In this document: positions 6,333 to 8,044 of the stretch, one piece after another
Position numbering within the stretch: position 1 is the stretch's first letter
Layout of the letters: the number at the start of each line of letters is the position of its first letter
Assembly (NCBI GenBank): GCA_003353825.1
Contig: PIVW01000271.1
Location: 1-8,044, forward strand
Length of the DNA: 8,044 nucleotides
Direction: 5' to 3'
From: Chloroflexota bacterium
GTDB lineage: Bacteria > Chloroflexota > Anaerolineae > J102
The notes under the pieces: model-generated
Databases searched by the model: none
Seen by the model: only the letters and a program-made list of their open reading frames with translations
Told to the model about the DNA's origin: nothing
Made by a program: the position numbers and the translations under genes

Positions 6333-6337
6333 AGATC

Positions 6338-6862
6338 ATGCCTCAAAAAAAAATCACGCACCATGTACGAAAGCAAACCTTCCAATTTATCGGCGCCTGC
6401 CTGCTTTTGATCGGCGCCTGGTTACTCGTGTTGATGTGGCTGACTGTGTTTACCGAAGCGGTGCTCGCTCCCTGGGGCGCCTGGGACATAACCCCACCTG
6501 AAACCACCACCTGGCAAAGAACACTAGACGATTTCTTTGGCACTCGCCCCGGGGTGTACATACCCAGCATGTTTGTGTTAGCGGTATGCGCGACTACCTT
6601 TTTGTGGCAAATTCGAAAGGTCGGTTGGCGTTCGATTGTACCTTTGCGTCTGGCTCTCAGTGCACTCATTTACGCAATTCTTCTGATCGTTATCGCCATC
6701 GCCACTTTGCGATTACCTGATTTATGGTTGGGTGGCCCACCGTGGCAAACTGCCATCGGTTATCATCGTACCTGGTTGGCGGGCATAACGCTCACCGTGA
6801 TCACCATGGTATGGCTGTGGCGACAGGCAATCTGGCAATTCGCTGTCGATCCAAGCACTTAA
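6338..6862 (+). CDS. four-helix membrane protein of unknown function
   Basis: This 174-residue protein is not recognised. A basic N-terminus (MPQKKITHHVRKQ) precedes a first membrane helix at about residues 16-38. A loop of roughly 35 residues follows (WGAWDITPPETTTWQRTLDD), then helices at about 74-91, 103-124 and 146-163, and a short polar tail. By the positive-inside rule the basic N-terminus and the QIRKVGWR segment (91-98) would face the cytoplasm. There is no obvious catalytic motif. It has a strong ribosome binding site. The lipoprotein gene starts 40 bases downstream in the same direction, so the two may be co-transcribed. It is separated from mqnA by 246 bases and probably not part of quinone synthesis. 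Confidence 0.75.
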   Translation: MPQKKITHHVRKQTFQFIGACLLLIGAWLLVLMWLTVFTEAVLAPWGAWDITPPETTTWQRTLDDFFGTRPGVYIPSMFVLAVCATTFLWQIRKVGWRSIVPLRLALSALIYAILLIVIAIATLRLPDLWLGGPPWQTAIGYHRTWLAGITLTVITMVWLWRQAIWQFAVDPST

Positions 6863-6867
6863 GTGCT
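6854..6867. repeat. perfect 14-base palindrome AGCACTTAAGTGCT
   Basis: AGCACTTAAGTGCT is its own reverse complement and straddles the TAA stop of the membrane protein gene, 36 to 49 bases before the lipoprotein ATG. A hairpin would have five base pairs and a four-base loop with no T tract, so it is not a good terminator. Its symmetry would suit a dimeric DNA-binding protein acting on the lipoprotein gene, but part of it is coding and chance is possible. Confidence 0.4.
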
Positions 6868-6902
6868 CGAAATCTGTCGCCCGATCCTCTAGAATACAGG
6901 CT

Positions 6903-8044
6903 ATGAAACGATTACTTCTTTCCCCCGGTATATTGACACTCCTCTGCCTCTTGACTGCCTGCATCCCTCCCCTTGCACTACCTGATGATCCTCACATCAA
7001 TGCTGCACTCACGAGTATGGATGGGTTGGGCACTATCGCCTACGTGCTCGACGGCAATATCTGGCTCAAGCGACTGCCTGATGGCGAAGAACAGCGCATC
7101 ACTGAAGATGGCGTCTATCATTCGCCAACATGGTCGTACTCCGGCCAGTGGCTGGCATTTCGCAAGCTGGATAGCCAGCTGTGGGTGTATTCGATGACCG
7201 AGAACCAGGCAACGGCGGTCGAGTCAGGCGCTCCCGTCAACTTCTTTGCCTGGTCGCCCACAGAGGATCGATTGGCATTAAACATCGGATCGGGTGTGAC
7301 ACATCTGCGTCTGTGGGCGGCTGATAAAGCGGAATCAACCCTTCTCCTGGCCCCAGACCCCGACGCTCATCCTGGACGTCCGACTTGGAGCAAGGATGGC
7401 GAATGGCTAGCTTACGAGTGGTCGAGATTTGACCCTGTCGCTAAAAAGCTGTTCAACGAGATACGCATTGTGTCCGCCAACGGTGGTGAACCGATGACGC
7501 TCCTTAGCGCCGATATGATGGAGCAAGGATCGCTGCAAATAGGCGGCTGGTCACCTCAAGGGGATCAACTGCTGTTCTGGTATGGCCCTCGCCCCATCGA
7601 TTCATTCCTCCCCGATGCCATCGATCTGATGCTGCTGCCTGTTGATCCGACATCGACCCTCGGTCCCAGTCTCGTCAGCGGTGATATCTCGTGGTGGTTC
7701 ATCGGTGACATCGCTTCAGCACCACCCGATAGCGCCTATGGCTCGCAGAATGCAGTTGCCGTTACGTCTGGCGGAGGTCCGCCCTGGACAAATAAGCGCA
7801 TTGCCCTGGCCAATCAAGCTCTCACACCTGCTGACCAAGTCGCCATACAGCCAGCCTGGTCGCCTGATGGTGAATCGCTGGCTTACAGCGGCATGCCCGA
7901 CCCAGGGGAGGTCGATCTGGAGAGCGGTGAAGACACACTATGGCTGCGACGTATCTGGCTGATAGACAGCGATGGTGAGTCCGACCCCTGGCCAATAACC
8001 GCCGACCCGGTCTATCGCGATGAATATCCGCAATGGTCGACTGA
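6903..8044 (+). CDS. lipoprotein with a TolB/PD40-type beta-propeller (partial, runs off the right edge)
   Basis: A frame opening at ATG 6903 has no stop to the end of the window (380 complete codons). The N-terminus MKRLLLSPGILTLLCLLTAC is a lipoprotein signal peptide with lipobox LTAC and lipidation cysteine C20. The rest is a repeat protein with the TolB/PD40 signature (W-S, about five residues, then hydrophobic-A-hydrophobic): PTWSYSGQWLAF (75-86), FAWSPTEDRLAL (115-126), PTWSKDGEWLAY (160-171), GGWSPQGDQLLF (214-225), PAWSPDGESLAY (317-328) and PQWS at the edge. Blades such as NIWLKRLPDGEEQRIT are typical. It is probably anchored outside the membrane as a binding or scaffold propeller; no enzymatic domain is visible in the part present. 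The ligand is unknown. Only a weak AGG lies upstream of the ATG. Confidence 0.85.
   Translation, partial: MKRLLLSPGILTLLCLLTACIPPLALPDDPHINAALTSMDGLGTIAYVLDGNIWLKRLPDGEEQRITEDGVYHSPTWSYSGQWLAFRKLDSQLWVYSMTENQATAVESGAPVNFFAWSPTEDRLALNIGSGVTHLRLWAADKAESTLLLAPDPDAHPGRPTWSKDGEWLAYEWSRFDPVAKKLFNEIRIVSANGGEPMTLLSADMMEQGSLQIGGWSPQGDQLLFWYGPRPIDSFLPDAIDLMLLPVDPTSTLGPSLVSGDISWWFIGDIASAPPDSAYGSQNAVAVTSGGGPPWTNKRIALANQALTPADQVAIQPAWSPDGESLAYSGMPDPGEVDLESGEDTLWLRRIWLIDSDGESDPWPITADPVYRDEYPQWST

Larger units (their letters stand above)
6092..6337. other. 246-base non-coding gap after mqnA
   Basis: Short open frames on both strands here have unnatural composition and cross into neighbouring genes, so I do not call them. 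The main visible structure is the inverted repeat at 6174-6215. The final bases contain the ribosome binding site of the next gene. No clear terminator with a T tract follows mqnA, although TATTTTTGTTATAG near 6248-6261 is T-rich. A promoter for the next gene probably lies in the second half. Confidence 0.45.

Noticed and set aside
6225..6410. 61-residue forward frame crossing into the membrane protein gene
   Set aside because: Its composition is unnatural (many C, R and F residues), and it overlaps a gene with a strong ribosome binding site and clear membrane helices.
7642..7962. 106-residue forward frame within the lipoprotein gene
   Set aside because: It is off-frame within an uninterrupted 380-codon propeller gene whose PD40 repeats continue through this stretch.
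1..8044. tRNA or rRNA genes, CRISPR arrays, insertion-sequence ends
   Set aside because: I found no spaced identical repeats, no recognisable tRNA or rRNA segments, and no transposase or terminal inverted repeats.

Overview
This 8 kb window is about 55-60% GC over most of its length. It carries three genes of the futalosine route of menaquinone biosynthesis, all on the + strand: a UbiA-type prenyltransferase (mqnP, 236-1120), the radical SAM aminofutalosine synthase (mqnE, 3367-4566) and chorismate dehydratase (mqnA, 5180-6091). They are interleaved with unrelated accessory genes. Every gene I can support is on the + strand; the long reverse-strand open frames are shadows of GC-rich coding sequence.

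Layout. Positions 1-235 hold the tail of an unrecognised upstream gene and a small overlapping ORF. mqnP follows. Next is a large polytopic GT-C-type glycosyltransferase (about 1074-3121) whose reading frame is broken near position 1415, so it appears as a 143-residue N-terminal piece and a 549-residue main piece; it may also have lost an internal stretch. A 245-base non-coding gap contains a weak hairpin and a CTCTATT triplet repeat, followed by mqnE. An AT-richer BrnT-type toxin and a partner antitoxin (4598-5153) sit between mqnE and mqnA. After mqnA there is a 246-base gap with an imperfect inverted repeat. Then come an unrecognised four-helix membrane protein (6338-6862) and a beta-propeller lipoprotein (6903 onward) that runs off the right edge.

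How the genes work together. MqnA dehydrates chorismate to 3-[(1-carboxyvinyl)oxy]benzoate. MqnE joins that product to the 5'-deoxyadenosyl group of SAM to give aminodeoxyfutalosine. After steps not encoded here (deamination, MqnB, MqnC, MqnD), the prenyltransferase attaches the polyprenyl tail to the naphthoate at the membrane. The pathway is therefore only partly represented, and mqnB, mqnC, mqnD and the decarboxylase genes must lie elsewhere. The glycosyltransferase, toxin-antitoxin pair, membrane protein and lipoprotein have no evident link to quinone synthesis.

Organism. The futalosine genes, the glycosyltransferase with a C-terminal beta-sandwich, the TolB/PD40-repeat lipoprotein, the scarcity of Shine-Dalgarno sequences and the high density of GATC all fit a Chloroflexota-like bacterium (Anaerolineae or Caldilineae). 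This is an inference from general family knowledge, not a database result. I did not find a clear new system. The items most worth a second look are the broken glycosyltransferase, the toxin-antitoxin pair lodged inside the menaquinone cluster with a non-BrnA antitoxin, and the unassigned membrane protein and lipoprotein pair.
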